The notes under the pieces: generated by a model
The model's input: the letters and a program-made list of their open reading frames with translations, nothing else
Databases searched by the model: none
What the model was told of the DNA's origin: nothing
DNA from: Gammaproteobacteria bacterium
GTDB taxonomy: Bacteria; Pseudomonadota; Gammaproteobacteria; Burkholderiales; Burkholderiaceae_C
Direction of reading: 5' to 3'
DNA: 64,000 bases
NCBI GenBank assembly: GCA_018828125.1
Contig: JAHJWB010000001.1
Location: 496,001 to 560,000 of the forward strand
Program-made: the position numbers and the translations under genes
Shown here: piece by piece, positions 25,708 through 34,903 of the stretch
Position numbering within the stretch: position 1 is the stretch's first letter
Layout of the letters: every line of letters starts with the position of its first letter

Positions 25708-26751
25708 CTACATCACCCTCCCGTACCACCACACCGACAGCGCCGCCGCCAGCAAGGCCAGCGCCGCGCCTGCCAGTGCCAGCAGTGCAGAGATCTCGGT
25801 CTCCTTTTTCTCGACCGTCAGCCGTGAGCTGAGCGTTTCGTACACCTTCTTCAAGTCGGCCGCCGTGGCCGCATGAAAATATTCGGCGTTGGTGCGGGTG
25901 GCCACGGCCTTCAGGGTTTCTTCGTCCAGCCGCACCCGCATCGACCAGCCTTCAAAGCCGATGGTTTCGCCCTGCACGGTGCCTACGCCCACGGTGTACA
26001 CGCGCACGCCCCGGTCTGCGGCCCACTTGGCGGCCTCTAGCGGGTCGACACCGGTGGTGCGCTGACCATCGGTCAGCATGATGATGGCGGCCGAGTTGTA
26101 GGAGCCGGGAGCTACCGGCGTGAAGGATTTGGCAGGGTCCTGCTTGCCGATCTCATCGATGGGACGAGGGCGCATGGCCTGGCGGCCACCCAGGGCCGAG
26201 ATGTCGATGCCCGCGTCCGGAAAGAGGGTGGCCAGCGACAGCATGATGCCGTTGCCGGTGGCGGTGCCGCGCTGCAACTGAAAGCTGTCGATGGCATTCA
26301 CCAGGTCGTCCCGGCTCTGGGTAGGCAACTGGGCTAACTGCGCACTGCCCGCAAACGCCACGATGCCCACGCGCACATGGCGGGGCAGCTCTGCAATGAA
26401 GGCCTTGGCGGCGTTTTGGGCGGCGGTCAGGCGGTCGGGCTCAACATCGGTGGCGCGCATGCTGCCGGACACATCCATGGCCAGCATGATGGTCTGGTCC
26501 TGCGAGGGCAGGGTGATGACAGCCAGCGGGCGCGCAGCGGCCAGCAGCAGTGCGATCAGCGCCACCAGAAACAGGGCGGGCGGGATGTGGCGGCGCAGGT
26601 GCTGGCCGGGGCCCAAGGCCTCGCGCACAAGGGACAGGCTGGAGTAGCTGAGCGCCGTTTTTTTGCGCCGATGCAGCAGCCACCAGTACAGCAGCACCAG
26701 CACGGGGACTACCAGCATCAGCCAGAGCAGGGTGGGCCAGAGAAAAACCAT
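25708..26751 (-). CDS. BatA-like membrane-anchored VWA-domain protein
   Basis: 347 residues from the ATG at 26751 (AAGGA ribosome-binding site); a longer in-frame leader upstream is not protein-like. Two N-terminal membrane helices (about 4-22 and 55-75), a von Willebrand factor A domain (about 85-300) with the metal-ion-dependent adhesion site DVSGSM, and a C-terminal helix (about 322-345). Such proteins work with MoxR ATPases and DUF58 proteins in envelope maturation or stress functions. The usual DUF4381 companion and a second VWA gene, common in this operon elsewhere, are absent here. Confidence 0.9.
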   Translation of the reverse strand: MVFLWPTLLWLMLVVPVLVLLYWWLLHRRKKTALSYSSLSLVREALGPGQHLRRHIPPALFLVALIALLLAAARPLAVITLPSQDQTIMLAMDVSGSMRATDVEPDRLTAAQNAAKAFIAELPRHVRVGIVAFAGSAQLAQLPTQSRDDLVNAIDSFQLQRGTATGNGIMLSLATLFPDAGIDISALGGRQAMRPRPIDEIGKQDPAKSFTPVAPGSYNSAAIIMLTDGQRTTGVDPLEAAKWAADRGVRVYTVGVGTVQGETIGFEGWSMRVRLDEETLKAVATRTNAEYFHAATAADLKKVYETLSSRLTVEKKETEISALLALAGAALALLAAALSVWWYGRVM

Positions 26752-26804
26752 GGTGGCGTGTCCTTGGGGCGTGGGTTCGGTGGTGGGTGGCGCGGGTGAT
26801 TTAT

Positions 26805-27830
26805 TTAGGCGGCCACCGGTTCGGTAGGCCACGCCAGCGACGTCGCAAGAGGGCGGCGCACCCGGCGCTGGCGCATGTCCATAAAACGCAGCAAGGCATC
26901 GACCAGATCGTCGTCGGTGCACAACTCCAGCGTGTCGGCGCCCGCTTTGGTCAAGCCTTCGCGCAGCACGCCTTCGCGTTGGGCGGCCAGGCGGGCGAAG
27001 CGGTGTCGAAAGCCCGCATCATGGGTGTCCACCTGCAGTTGTTCGCCGCTTTCGGCATCGCGCAGGGTCACCAGGCCCACGTCGGGCAGCTCCAGTTCCA
27101 GCGGGTCCAGCAATCGAACCGCCACCACGTCGTGGCGTTGGGCCAGCTGGGCCAGGGGCTTTTCCCAGCCCGGGGCGCTGATGAAGTCAGACACCACAAA
27201 AACCGTGGACCGGCGTCGCAGGTTGGCCAGGCCTGTTTGCAGCAAACGATGCAGTTCGGTGGCGCCACCACCTTGTCCGGATTTGTCGGGCGTGGCGGCA
27301 GGCGGCGTCAAAAGCCGGTGCACCAGATGCAGCACGTGCGCGCGGCTGCTGCGGGGGGGCAAAACGGTGTCCACCGCGCGGGCAGCGGTGTCGCCTGCGC
27401 CATACAGCATGGCGCCCACGCGATTGCCGTGGCGCGTCAGCAGGCGTGCCAACACGGCCACAAAACCGGTCAGGATGTCGCGCTTGGCATTGCCTTGCGG
27501 CCCGAAGTTGATGGACGGGCTCAGGTCCAGCAGAAACCAGGCCGACATCTCGCGGTCTTCGGTGAACACCCGCACATGGGGGATGTTCAGCCGCGCGGTC
27601 ACGTTCCAGTCGATGTGGCGCACATCGTCATGGGGCTGGTATTCGCGCAGGTCGGCCAAGTCCAGGCCACCGCCACGCATCAGCGTGCGGTAGTCGCCCT
27701 GCAGCAGGCCGTCCAGGCGGCGGATCACCTTCCATTCCAGCTCGCGCAGCAGCCGGTCGGCCTGCCCGGGCAGTGTGGGCAGGGCGCGGGGCGAAGCAGC
27801 GGGAGCGTTGGCGGACGGGGTGGGGCTCAT
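26805..27830 (-). CDS. DUF58-domain protein
   Basis: 341 residues, soluble. The DUF58 signature is clear: RGGGLDLADLREYQPHDDV followed by RHIDWNVTARL, then FTEDREMSAWFLLDLSPS, which leads into a VWA-like fold (about 150-330). Members partner MoxR ATPases in assembling or activating other complexes; the biochemical role is not established. It lies 22 bases after moxR and 53 bases before the VWA gene. Confidence 0.9.
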   Translation of the reverse strand: MSPTPSANAPAASPRALPTLPGQADRLLRELEWKVIRRLDGLLQGDYRTLMRGGGLDLADLREYQPHDDVRHIDWNVTARLNIPHVRVFTEDREMSAWFLLDLSPSINFGPQGNAKRDILTGFVAVLARLLTRHGNRVGAMLYGAGDTAARAVDTVLPPRSSRAHVLHLVHRLLTPPAATPDKSGQGGGATELHRLLQTGLANLRRRSTVFVVSDFISAPGWEKPLAQLAQRHDVVAVRLLDPLELELPDVGLVTLRDAESGEQLQVDTHDAGFRHRFARLAAQREGVLREGLTKAGADTLELCTDDDLVDALLRFMDMRQRRVRRPLATSLAWPTEPVAA

Positions 27831-27852
27831 GGTGCGGGAACTCGGCGGGAGA

Positions 27853-28869
27853 TCAGGCGGCCTTTTGCTCGTGGTGCAGCGGTCGCGCAGGCGCGGGGAT
27901 CTTGGCCATGATGCGGGAGATCAGCGCATCGGCGTCCAGTCCTTCTGACAACGCTTCGTATGACAGTGCCACACGGTGGCGCAGCACATCGGCGGCCAGG
28001 TCGGTCATGTCTTCGGGCAACACATAGTTGCGCCCCCGCAGCATGGCCAGCGCCTGTGCACCTTCGGCCAGCGCAATGGTGGCGCGCGGGCTGGCGCCGC
28101 AGCTGATGTAGTCCGCCAACTCCTTCAGCCCGTGTTTGGCAGGCACGCGGGTGGCGGCTACCAGCTTGACGGCGTACTGCAGCATCGAAGGATCGACATA
28201 CACGGTGCGGCACTCTGCCTGCAGCGCGGCCAGCTGGGCGGTGGTGGCCACGGGCAGAACCTGCACAGGAAGGTCCAGCGCGCGTTGGGCAATCACGAAT
28301 TCCTCTTCTTCGGTGGGGTAGCCCAGCAGCACTTTCATCATGAACCGGTCCACCTGGGCCTCGGGCAGGGCGTAAGTGCCTTCGGTCTCGATGGGGTTCT
28401 GCGTGGCCATCACCAGAAAAGGTTCGGGCACTTTGTGTGTCTCGCCCGCGATCGTCACTTGCCGCTCCTGCATCACTTCCAGCAACGCACTCTGCACCTT
28501 GGCCGGCGCGCGGTTGATTTCATCGGCCAGCAACAGGTGCGTGAACACGGGGCCCAGCGTGGTGCTGAACTCGCCCGTCTTCTGGTTGTACATGCGGGTG
28601 CCCACCAAGTCGGCGGGAACAAGGTCGGGCGTGAACTGGATGCGCTTGAAGCTGCCTTGGATGGTGCTGGCCAAGGTCTTTACCGTGAGCGTCTTGGCAA
28701 GGCCCGGAACGCCCTCTACCAGCAGATGGCCCTGCGCCAGGATGGCGACCATGACGCGCTCCAAAAAGCGGTCCTGGCCGACCACCACGCGTTTGACTTC
28801 GTAGAGCACCTGTTCCATCAGGGTTGCTGTAGCGGCGTTGGAGGGCGGTGCGGTGGTCGTCGATTCCAT
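27853..28869 (-). CDS. MoxR-family AAA ATPase
   Basis: 338 residues. Walker A is the family form GVPGLAKT, Walker B is LLLADEINRAP, with the sensor segment FLVMATQNPIETEGTYALPE and the C-terminal lid containing GASPRATIAL. MoxR proteins act as chaperone-like ATPases for the neighbouring DUF58 and VWA proteins. It follows the trypsin-like protease gene by 48 bases on the same strand. Confidence 0.94.
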   Translation of the reverse strand: MESTTTAPPSNAATATLMEQVLYEVKRVVVGQDRFLERVMVAILAQGHLLVEGVPGLAKTLTVKTLASTIQGSFKRIQFTPDLVPADLVGTRMYNQKTGEFSTTLGPVFTHLLLADEINRAPAKVQSALLEVMQERQVTIAGETHKVPEPFLVMATQNPIETEGTYALPEAQVDRFMMKVLLGYPTEEEEFVIAQRALDLPVQVLPVATTAQLAALQAECRTVYVDPSMLQYAVKLVAATRVPAKHGLKELADYISCGASPRATIALAEGAQALAMLRGRNYVLPEDMTDLAADVLRHRVALSYEALSEGLDADALISRIMAKIPAPARPLHHEQKAA

Positions 28870-28917
28870 GGGATTCCTTGGGGAGAAGGGGCAAGAAGGA
28901 CAGAACGGGCGGGGCCG

Positions 28918-29853
28918 TTAGAACGGCGGCATGCCAACGGCCGACGCGGCGTTTTCAATGGGAACGGCGAACCCGATGCCGATGAACGTGCGCGCAGGGG
29001 TCGGGTTGAGGATGGCGGTGACGATGCCCACCACCTCGCCATCCATGGTGACCAACGGCCCCCCTGAATTGCCAGGGTTGGCAGCGGCATCGAACTGGAT
29101 CAGGTTGCTGAGCTGGCGTTTGCCTTCGGGCGAGGTGAACTCGCGCTTGAGCCCGGACACCACCCCAGCCGAGGCCGACGGCCCGATGCCGAAGGGGAAC
29201 CCCACGGCCACCACCTGATCGCCAGAACGCAGGTCCTGGGTGGATCGCATGGGCGCTGCCTCCAGATCGTCGGGTACCTTGTGCGCCTGCAGCACCGCCA
29301 GGTCGTTCTCGGGCTGCGCACCAGTAATGTTGGCCGTGGTTTCGAGTCCATCGTGGAAGGTGATCGCGATGCGGTCTGAGCCCAGCACCACATGCAGGTT
29401 GGTCAGGATGATTCCCTTGTCCACAATGACCACACCGGTGCCCACGCCCCGTTCCACTTCTTCCTTGCCGTTTTTGCTTCGGCCATAGCCCACCACACGC
29501 ACCACCGACGGTGCGATCGCATCCACAGCCCGCGCGGCCGCCGAGGGCAGCGTGGTGGTTTCCAGCGTGCGCAGCACCGCGGCGTCGATGTCTTCCTGGG
29601 TGATCTTGCGGTCAGGAGGGCGCTGGTGCAGCCACAGGCTGGTGCCCAGCAACACGGTGAGCAGCAACACCACCGACCACAAGGTGCGAAGGTGACGTCT
29701 GGAGATGCTGGTGGCACCGGGCAGCGTCGCGGCCGACGCGGTTGGCGAGGCGTCGGCAGAGGCCTCTGCAGTGGGGGCGGCTATGGGTGCGGCCGCGTCC
29801 AGGGCGGGGCGGCGCGCATTGCGGGAGCTGCTGTAGAGGGCGGGCCGGGGCAT
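28918..29853 (-). CDS. Membrane-anchored trypsin-like (S1C/HtrA-type) serine protease without PDZ
   Basis: 311 residues. A low-complexity Ala/Thr-rich cytoplasmic N-terminus (1-50) precedes one membrane helix (about 57-75, VVLLLTVLLGTSLWL). The protease domain (about 100-305) has the catalytic triad in ILTNLHVV (His), ENDLAVLQ (Asp) and AANPGNSGGPL (Ser). No PDZ domain follows, so it is not a DegP/DegS-type sensor-protease in full. It is the first gene of the MoxR-DUF58-VWA series and may process a substrate of that system in the periplasm. Confidence 0.9.
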   Translation of the reverse strand: MPRPALYSSSRNARRPALDAAAPIAAPTAEASADASPTASAATLPGATSISRRHLRTLWSVVLLLTVLLGTSLWLHQRPPDRKITQEDIDAAVLRTLETTTLPSAAARAVDAIAPSVVRVVGYGRSKNGKEEVERGVGTGVVIVDKGIILTNLHVVLGSDRIAITFHDGLETTANITGAQPENDLAVLQAHKVPDDLEAAPMRSTQDLRSGDQVVAVGFPFGIGPSASAGVVSGLKREFTSPEGKRQLSNLIQFDAAANPGNSGGPLVTMDGEVVGIVTAILNPTPARTFIGIGFAVPIENAASAVGMPPF

Positions 29854-29954
29854 CCTGTCACCTTTACTTACGCCGCAAACGGGCGCACGGCTTTCACAGT
29901 AGCACGGATCGTTGCCGAATGCACATGCAGGGATTCATCGGGCATCATCCATGT

Positions 29955-30779
29955 ATGCCTGTATGGATTGACACCCACTGCCACCTGGATGCACCCGAGT
30001 TCGATGCCGACCGCGATGCCGTGCGCGGCGCGGCCAAGGAACAAGGCGTAAGCCATTGCGTGATTCCTGCTGTGGAGTGCAGCAACTGGGACACCGTGCG
30101 CTTATTGGCGCACCAGCATGGGGATAGCTATGCGCTGGGTATCCATCCGCTGTACACCGGTCTTGCCGACGAGGGGGATGTGGCGTTGCTGGGGGAAATG
30201 CTGGAGCAACACGGTGCCGACCCGCGCCTCGTGGCCATTGGCGAAATAGGGCTGGATTACTTTGTGCCAGGCCTCGACCCCGCACGCCAGGAGCGCTTTT
30301 ACCGCGCTCAGTTGCAGCTGGCACGCCGGTTTGATCTGCCTGTGATCCTGCACGTGCGCCGCTCAGCGGACAAGTTGCTCAAGGGCCTGCGTGATTTGCC
30401 CGTTCAAGGCGGAATTGCCCATGCATTCAACGGCAGTCTGCAGCAGGCCCAAACGTTTGTGGCCATGGGCTTCAAGCTCGGCTTTGGAGGCGCGGTCACA
30501 TACGACCGCGCTCTGCAGTTGCGCCGCCTGGCTGCCGAACTGCCCGCCGACTCGCTGGTGCTGGAGACCGACGCGCCTGATATTCCCCCTCATTGGCTGT
30601 ACGTCACGGCGGCCGATCGCTCCGCAGGGCATCGGCAGGGGCGCAATGCGCCGGGAGAGTTGCCACGCATCGCGGAGCAGGTGGCCCAGCTGCGCGGAGT
30701 GCCCTTGCAGCAGTTGGCCCAGACCACCACACGCAATGCGGTATCGGCTTTGCCCCGGCTGGCGGCGCTGGGGCTGTGA
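29955..30779 (+). CDS. TatD-family metal-dependent DNase
   Basis: 274 residues from the ATG at 29955 (MPVWIDTHCHLD), the usual TatD opening. TIM-barrel metal ligands are visible: DTHCHLD, the Glu in IGEIGLDYF, PVILHVRRS, IAHAFNGS and LETDAPDIPP. TatD nucleases trim DNA 3' ends and act in repair or DNA turnover. It is divergent from the protease gene; the 101 bases between them must hold both promoters. Confidence 0.93.
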   Translation: MPVWIDTHCHLDAPEFDADRDAVRGAAKEQGVSHCVIPAVECSNWDTVRLLAHQHGDSYALGIHPLYTGLADEGDVALLGEMLEQHGADPRLVAIGEIGLDYFVPGLDPARQERFYRAQLQLARRFDLPVILHVRRSADKLLKGLRDLPVQGGIAHAFNGSLQQAQTFVAMGFKLGFGGAVTYDRALQLRRLAAELPADSLVLETDAPDIPPHWLYVTAADRSAGHRQGRNAPGELPRIAEQVAQLRGVPLQQLAQTTTRNAVSALPRLAALGL

Positions 30780-30877
30780 TGGGCAGGTGCGAATCATTGC
30801 CGCGTTGGTTTGCAGTGGCATCGGCAGCCATTGGCAAGTGGGTGGAAGGGGCAATACGGGGTCGGTAACATTTGCAA

Positions 30878-30901
30878 GGTACGCGTTGCAAGCCGCGTAC
30901 C
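30878..30901. promoter_or_regulatory. Perfect 8-bp inverted repeat upstream of the DUF2062 gene
   Basis: GGTACGCG (30878-30885) and CGCGTACC (30894-30901) are separated by TTGCAAGC. It lies 34 bases before the DUF2062 start and lacks a T-run, so an operator or leader hairpin is more likely than a terminator. Confidence 0.4.
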
Positions 30902-30935
30902 CGTGGAAGGCCCTTGGTAGACCTGTGAAGACCCC

Positions 30936-31505
30936 ATGAAAAGACGCCTGCTCGGCTTGATGCCCACCCCTGAAGCGTTGCGCAGCAACCGCTGGCTGCG
31001 CTGGTTGGGCCCCGCTTTGCACCACCCCCGTCTGTGGCACATGAGCCGCCGTGGCATAGCCATGGGCATGGCGTTGGGCGTGTTCTTCGGTTTGCTCATT
31101 CCCATTGCCCAGATCCCTTTTGCCGCTGGTGCTGCCGTGGTGCTGCGGGCCAACGTACCCGCGGCGGTGGCCAGCACGCTGGTGACGAATCCCGTTACCT
31201 TCGGACCTGTCTATTACGCCGCGTGGCGCTTGGGCAGCGCCATTTTGGGCGAGCCCTTGCGACCCGGTGAAGAGCCTCCGCTACCGGATGTCACATTGGA
31301 AGACGCGCCTGAGCAAGGGTGGTGGCAGACGCTGGTACAGCGCCTGCGCAGTGTGGGCAAGCCCTTGATGCTGGGGCTGGCGTTGGTGGCGACCGGTGTG
31401 GGGTTGCTCACGTACATGCTCGTGACGTGGATCTGGTTTTTGAAGGTGAAGTGGTCTCGCCGCAAACGTCGCGCCCGCATCGGGTTGGGTGCGGACAGCC
31501 CATGA
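30936..31505 (+). CDS. DUF2062 membrane protein
   Basis: 189 residues. A short basic N-terminus is followed by hydrophobic segments (about 40-62 GIAMGMALGVFFGLLIPIAQ, 68-90, and 145-168), with the family-typical VTNPVTFGPVYYAAWRLG in between. DUF2062 proteins are uncharacterised membrane proteins of about this size. It starts a rightward series but is separated from the Na/Pi cotransporter gene by 348 bases. Confidence 0.88.
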   Translation: MKRRLLGLMPTPEALRSNRWLRWLGPALHHPRLWHMSRRGIAMGMALGVFFGLLIPIAQIPFAAGAAVVLRANVPAAVASTLVTNPVTFGPVYYAAWRLGSAILGEPLRPGEEPPLPDVTLEDAPEQGWWQTLVQRLRSVGKPLMLGLALVATGVGLLTYMLVTWIWFLKVKWSRRKRRARIGLGADSP

Positions 31506-31853
31506 CCTGAGGCGTCGGAACGACCCCAAAGCAGTACCCGGCGCCACTACGACCACCAACGGCCTCCAAGGGCCACCGCGGTCATGATGTTTCCAACGCG
31601 CTGAGGCTGCTGCGCACCCTGACGATGGAGATGTGGCTTGCAAGCTGCACGTCCGCGCGAGCTGGCGTTCGTTTTGTTTGTGCTGCCCTGCAGCGTCAGC
31701 ACTGGAGGAGTCGCCACCCTTGCGGGGCACCCCACCCAATGCCATTGAGTTTCTGACGGGCCTTGTTTCGCAGGGCACCAAGATGCGAGGCGATTTGTGG
31801 CTCAACGCTGTATGCATTGTCACAATCACGGCCATGGCTTTGTGGGGTTGGAC
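31506..31853. other. 348-base intergenic region before the Na/Pi cotransporter gene
   Basis: No credible gene: small open frames here lack ribosome-binding sites and family resemblance. The notable motif is ATTGTCACAAT (31816-31826), an 11-base palindrome around a central C, close to the cotransporter start. A matching TTGTCACAA occurs upstream of the second Na/Pi cotransporter gene. Confidence 0.4.
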
Positions 31854-33542
31854 ATGAGTTTGTGGGGAATTCTCGCCAGTGTGGTGGGAGGGCTGGGCCT
31901 GTTTCTATTGGGCATGACGATGATGACCGACGGCCTGCGCCTGGCAGCTGGCCCGGCTTTGGAACGCATTCTGGCCGGTGCCACGCGCACCCGTGCGCAC
32001 GCCCTGGGATCAGGAATGCTGGTCACATCCCTGGTGCAATCGTCCAGTGCAGTGACGGTTGCCACCATTGGGTTTGTCAACGCGGGGCTGCTGCCACTGG
32101 GGGCTGCTCTGTGGGTGTTGTTTGGCGCCAATGTGGGCACGACCATGACGGGCTGGATCGTGGCGCTGGTGGGCCTCAAATTCAAGATTGAAGCGTTGGC
32201 CCTGCCGCTTTTGGGGCTGGGTGTGGTGATGCGGTTGACCGGAGAGGGGCGCCGCCGTGGTGCCTTGGGCTCGGCGCTAGCGGGTTTTGGGCTGCTGTTC
32301 ATGGGCATTGCCATGCTGCAGCAGTCTTTCACGGGGCTTGGCGGCCAGGTCACCCTACCGCAGGGTGAGGGCGTGCTCGCTGTTGCAGCGCAGGTGGGCA
32401 TTGGGACGCTGATGACGGTGCTGATGCAGTCTTCCAGCGCTTCCATGGCCATTGCATTGACGGCTGCGCAGGAAGGGCTTTTGACACCTCAGGGGGCCGC
32501 CGCCGTGGTCATTGGCTCCAACGTGGGCACCACCGTGACGGCTGTGTTGGCCACGCTGGGCGCCACCGCCAATGCGCGCCGTGCGGCTGCGGCCCATGTG
32601 CTTTTCAATGGCATCACCGGTGCAGTGGCACTGCTGATGTTGCCTTGGCTGGTACCCGCCATATCTGCGACCCGGGAAGCGCTTCACTTACCTGCCGACC
32701 CGGCCGCCCAGTTGGCGCTGTTCCACACGCTGTTCAATCTGATGGGGATATTGTTGATGTGGCCTCTGGCTGGGCGCCTGGCGCGCTGGCTCCAGCAACG
32801 TTTCAGGGCCCGTGAAGAAGATGAAGCCCAACCCCAGCACCTCGACGACAACGTGCTGGCGGTGCCATCGCTGGCACTTGATGCGCTGGATCTGGAGGTG
32901 GCACGCATGGGTCATGTCGCTGTACGCATGGCGCGTCTCGCCCTGCACGGGGCTGCAGTGCAAGCCCTGGTGCGCGACCAGTATGTGGTCGCTCAGCTGG
33001 ATGCGGCTGCGGAGTCTTTTGTCGAACGCATGAACCGCACGGCCATGCCCCAGAGCACCAGCGAGCGACTGGCAAGGGTGTTGCGCGTGCAACGCTACTA
33101 CCAGACCACCGCCCAAAGAGCGGTTGACGCGGCACCACTGACCGGCCTGCCTGATGGCCCGGTCGGCGCCCTGCATAAGGTGTTGGTGCAGCAGACGGAT
33201 GCGTTGCTGGCGCTGTGTGATCCCATGGCTGGGGTGGCAAGCCCCGCGCTTGTGGCTGCCCATGCCGCTTCCATGGAATTTTCCTACCAAGACCTGAAGG
33301 CCGAACTGCTCGCGGCGGGTGCGCAAGGGCAGTTGCGCCTGACTGCGATGGAAGACACGCTGCGCCGCCTGAGCGCCTTGCGACATGCAGCGCAGCAAGC
33401 CGTGAAGGCGCGCACTCGCAGCGGCTCCGCTGTAGAGATGGCGGCAGAAGGTGAGGCGCCTGCGCCAACGCTGCACGCGGACTCCGCCACACCAACACCT
33501 CTGCAAGAGGCGAAAAAGGCGCAGGAGGCGCATGAGCGATGA
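31854..33542 (+). CDS. Na/Pi cotransporter family protein with PhoU-like tail
   Basis: 562 residues from MSLWGILASVVGGLGLFL at 31854. Two homologous membrane halves each contain the QSSSA signature (SLVQSSSAVTVATIGFVNAG and LMQSSSASMAIALTAAQEG) typical of NptA-type sodium-phosphate symporters, covering about residues 1-320. The C-terminal third (about 335-520) is helical and PhoU-like. It probably imports phosphate or senses it. Its stop overlaps the start of the deoxyinosine glycosylase gene by 4 bases (ATGA). A second member of the same family lies at 54141-55796. Confidence 0.92.
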   Translation: MSLWGILASVVGGLGLFLLGMTMMTDGLRLAAGPALERILAGATRTRAHALGSGMLVTSLVQSSSAVTVATIGFVNAGLLPLGAALWVLFGANVGTTMTGWIVALVGLKFKIEALALPLLGLGVVMRLTGEGRRRGALGSALAGFGLLFMGIAMLQQSFTGLGGQVTLPQGEGVLAVAAQVGIGTLMTVLMQSSSASMAIALTAAQEGLLTPQGAAAVVIGSNVGTTVTAVLATLGATANARRAAAAHVLFNGITGAVALLMLPWLVPAISATREALHLPADPAAQLALFHTLFNLMGILLMWPLAGRLARWLQQRFRAREEDEAQPQHLDDNVLAVPSLALDALDLEVARMGHVAVRMARLALHGAAVQALVRDQYVVAQLDAAAESFVERMNRTAMPQSTSERLARVLRVQRYYQTTAQRAVDAAPLTGLPDGPVGALHKVLVQQTDALLALCDPMAGVASPALVAAHAASMEFSYQDLKAELLAAGAQGQLRLTAMEDTLRRLSALRHAAQQAVKARTRSGSAVEMAAEGEAPAPTLHADSATPTPLQEAKKAQEAHER

Positions 33543-34096
33543 CTTCGAAGATGCCAGTTGGTGCGCGGCTGTCGGGATTGCCCCCTGTGGTGTCTCCGCA
33601 CGCAAGGGTGCTGATACTGGGCAGCTTCCCGGGTATCGCGTCACTGCGTGCGCGGCAGTATTACGGCCACCCGCAAAACCATTTCTGGCGCATTTTGGAG
33701 GCCCTGTGGCCGCAGGATGTTTTGCCGACGGGGCCCGGCAGCTACACCGAGCGGTGCCAATGGCTGCTCGATCACCGCCTGGGGGTGTGGGATGTGTACG
33801 CTAGCTGCGTGCGAGAGGGCAGCTTGGACACCTCTATCCGCGAGGCCATCGTGAATGACTTTGCCTCGCTGCGCGCGCATTGCCCGGGGCTGAGCGCCAT
33901 TGCCCACAACGGGGCTGAAAGCTTCAAGCACGCCCCCCAGGTGCTGCGAAGTCTGCATCTGCCTGCAGTGGACGCGGCCAATGCGCCCATCGAATCCATT
34001 AAGCTGCCCTCCACCAGCCCGGCAAATGCCTCCTGGAGTTTTGAACGTAAATTGGCTGCCTGGTCTGATCTGATGGCCCGGCACGGATTGTTGTGA
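33539..34096 (+). CDS. DNA-deoxyinosine glycosylase (uracil-DNA glycosylase family 6)
   Basis: 185 residues. The N-terminal motif LILGSFPGIASLRARQYYG and the following HPQNHFWRIL match hypoxanthine-DNA glycosylases, and the C-terminal LPSTSPANA is the expected second motif. These enzymes excise deaminated adenine (hypoxanthine) from DNA. Translation is coupled to the upstream cotransporter gene by an ATGA overlap, and the next gene starts directly after its stop codon, so three genes form a tight unit. Confidence 0.88.
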   Translation: MTSKMPVGARLSGLPPVVSPHARVLILGSFPGIASLRARQYYGHPQNHFWRILEALWPQDVLPTGPGSYTERCQWLLDHRLGVWDVYASCVREGSLDTSIREAIVNDFASLRAHCPGLSAIAHNGAESFKHAPQVLRSLHLPAVDAANAPIESIKLPSTSPANASWSFERKLAAWSDLMARHGLL

Positions 34097-34861
34097 ATGA
34101 CCCGAAAAAAAGAGAAATCGATAGAACTTCCTGAAGTCAGCGTGTCGGACGATGGCGAGGTGCGCCATCTGCATCTGGGAACACCATGGATTCAAGGCTC
34201 CATGCGTGTCGATCAGCCGTTCGAGATTGAGCTGGAATACGTGCAGCGCATGATGGCCTGGTTGCTGTTTGCCGATCTGGCCCAGGTGTCCAAGGGGCAC
34301 GCGATGCAACTTGGTCTCGGGGCGGGAGCTATCACCAAGTTTTGCTACAAGAAGCTGCGGGTGTGCACCACCACCATTGAACTCAACCCGCAGGTTTTGA
34401 CCGTGTGCCGCCAGTGGTTCAAACTGCCGCCCGATGGTCCCAAGCTGCGTGTGGTGATTGCAGATGCCGCGCAAGAGATCCAAAACCCGATGTGGCTGGG
34501 CACGGTTGACGCATTGGCGGTGGATCTGTATGACCACGAAGCAGCCGCCCCCGTACTCGACAGCCCTGACTTTTATGCCGATTGCAGGGCTCTGCTGGCC
34601 GAAAACGGTTGCATGACCGTCAACTTGTTTGGCCGTGCATCCAGCTTTGATCGCAGCTTGAAAAGCATGGCCGAGGCTTTTGGTGAAGACGCATTGTGGG
34701 CGTTCAAGCCCACGCGAGAAGGCAATACCGTGGTGTTGGCCCAACGGACGCCCCTGCGGCCCAAACGCACCGAGCTTGCAGCCCGGGCCGAGGCCATTCA
34801 GGCCCGATGGGGCCTGCCCACCAGCAAATGGCTGCGGGTGTTCAAACCCGTGGCCGCTTGA
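34097..34861 (+). CDS. Spermidine synthase-like methyltransferase-fold protein
   Basis: 254 residues. Rossmann motifs of the SpeE family are present: MQLGLGAGAITKFCY, TTIELNPQVL, and VDALAVDLYDHEAA. The N-terminal beta domain of true spermidine synthases is short here, so the substrate may differ. Its ATG follows the glycosylase stop directly. The GspE-type gene starts 42 bases downstream. Confidence 0.8.
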   Translation: MTRKKEKSIELPEVSVSDDGEVRHLHLGTPWIQGSMRVDQPFEIELEYVQRMMAWLLFADLAQVSKGHAMQLGLGAGAITKFCYKKLRVCTTTIELNPQVLTVCRQWFKLPPDGPKLRVVIADAAQEIQNPMWLGTVDALAVDLYDHEAAAPVLDSPDFYADCRALLAENGCMTVNLFGRASSFDRSLKSMAEAFGEDALWAFKPTREGNTVVLAQRTPLRPKRTELAARAEAIQARWGLPTSKWLRVFKPVAA

Positions 34862-34903
34862 GCTGCGACGCTCCACCGTGGCGCACGCCAACCAAGGATT
34901 GAG

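Noticed and set aside
33641..34891. 416-codon minus-strand open frame opposite the glycosylase and SpeE-like genes
   Set aside because: Antisense of two well-supported genes; no domain seen.
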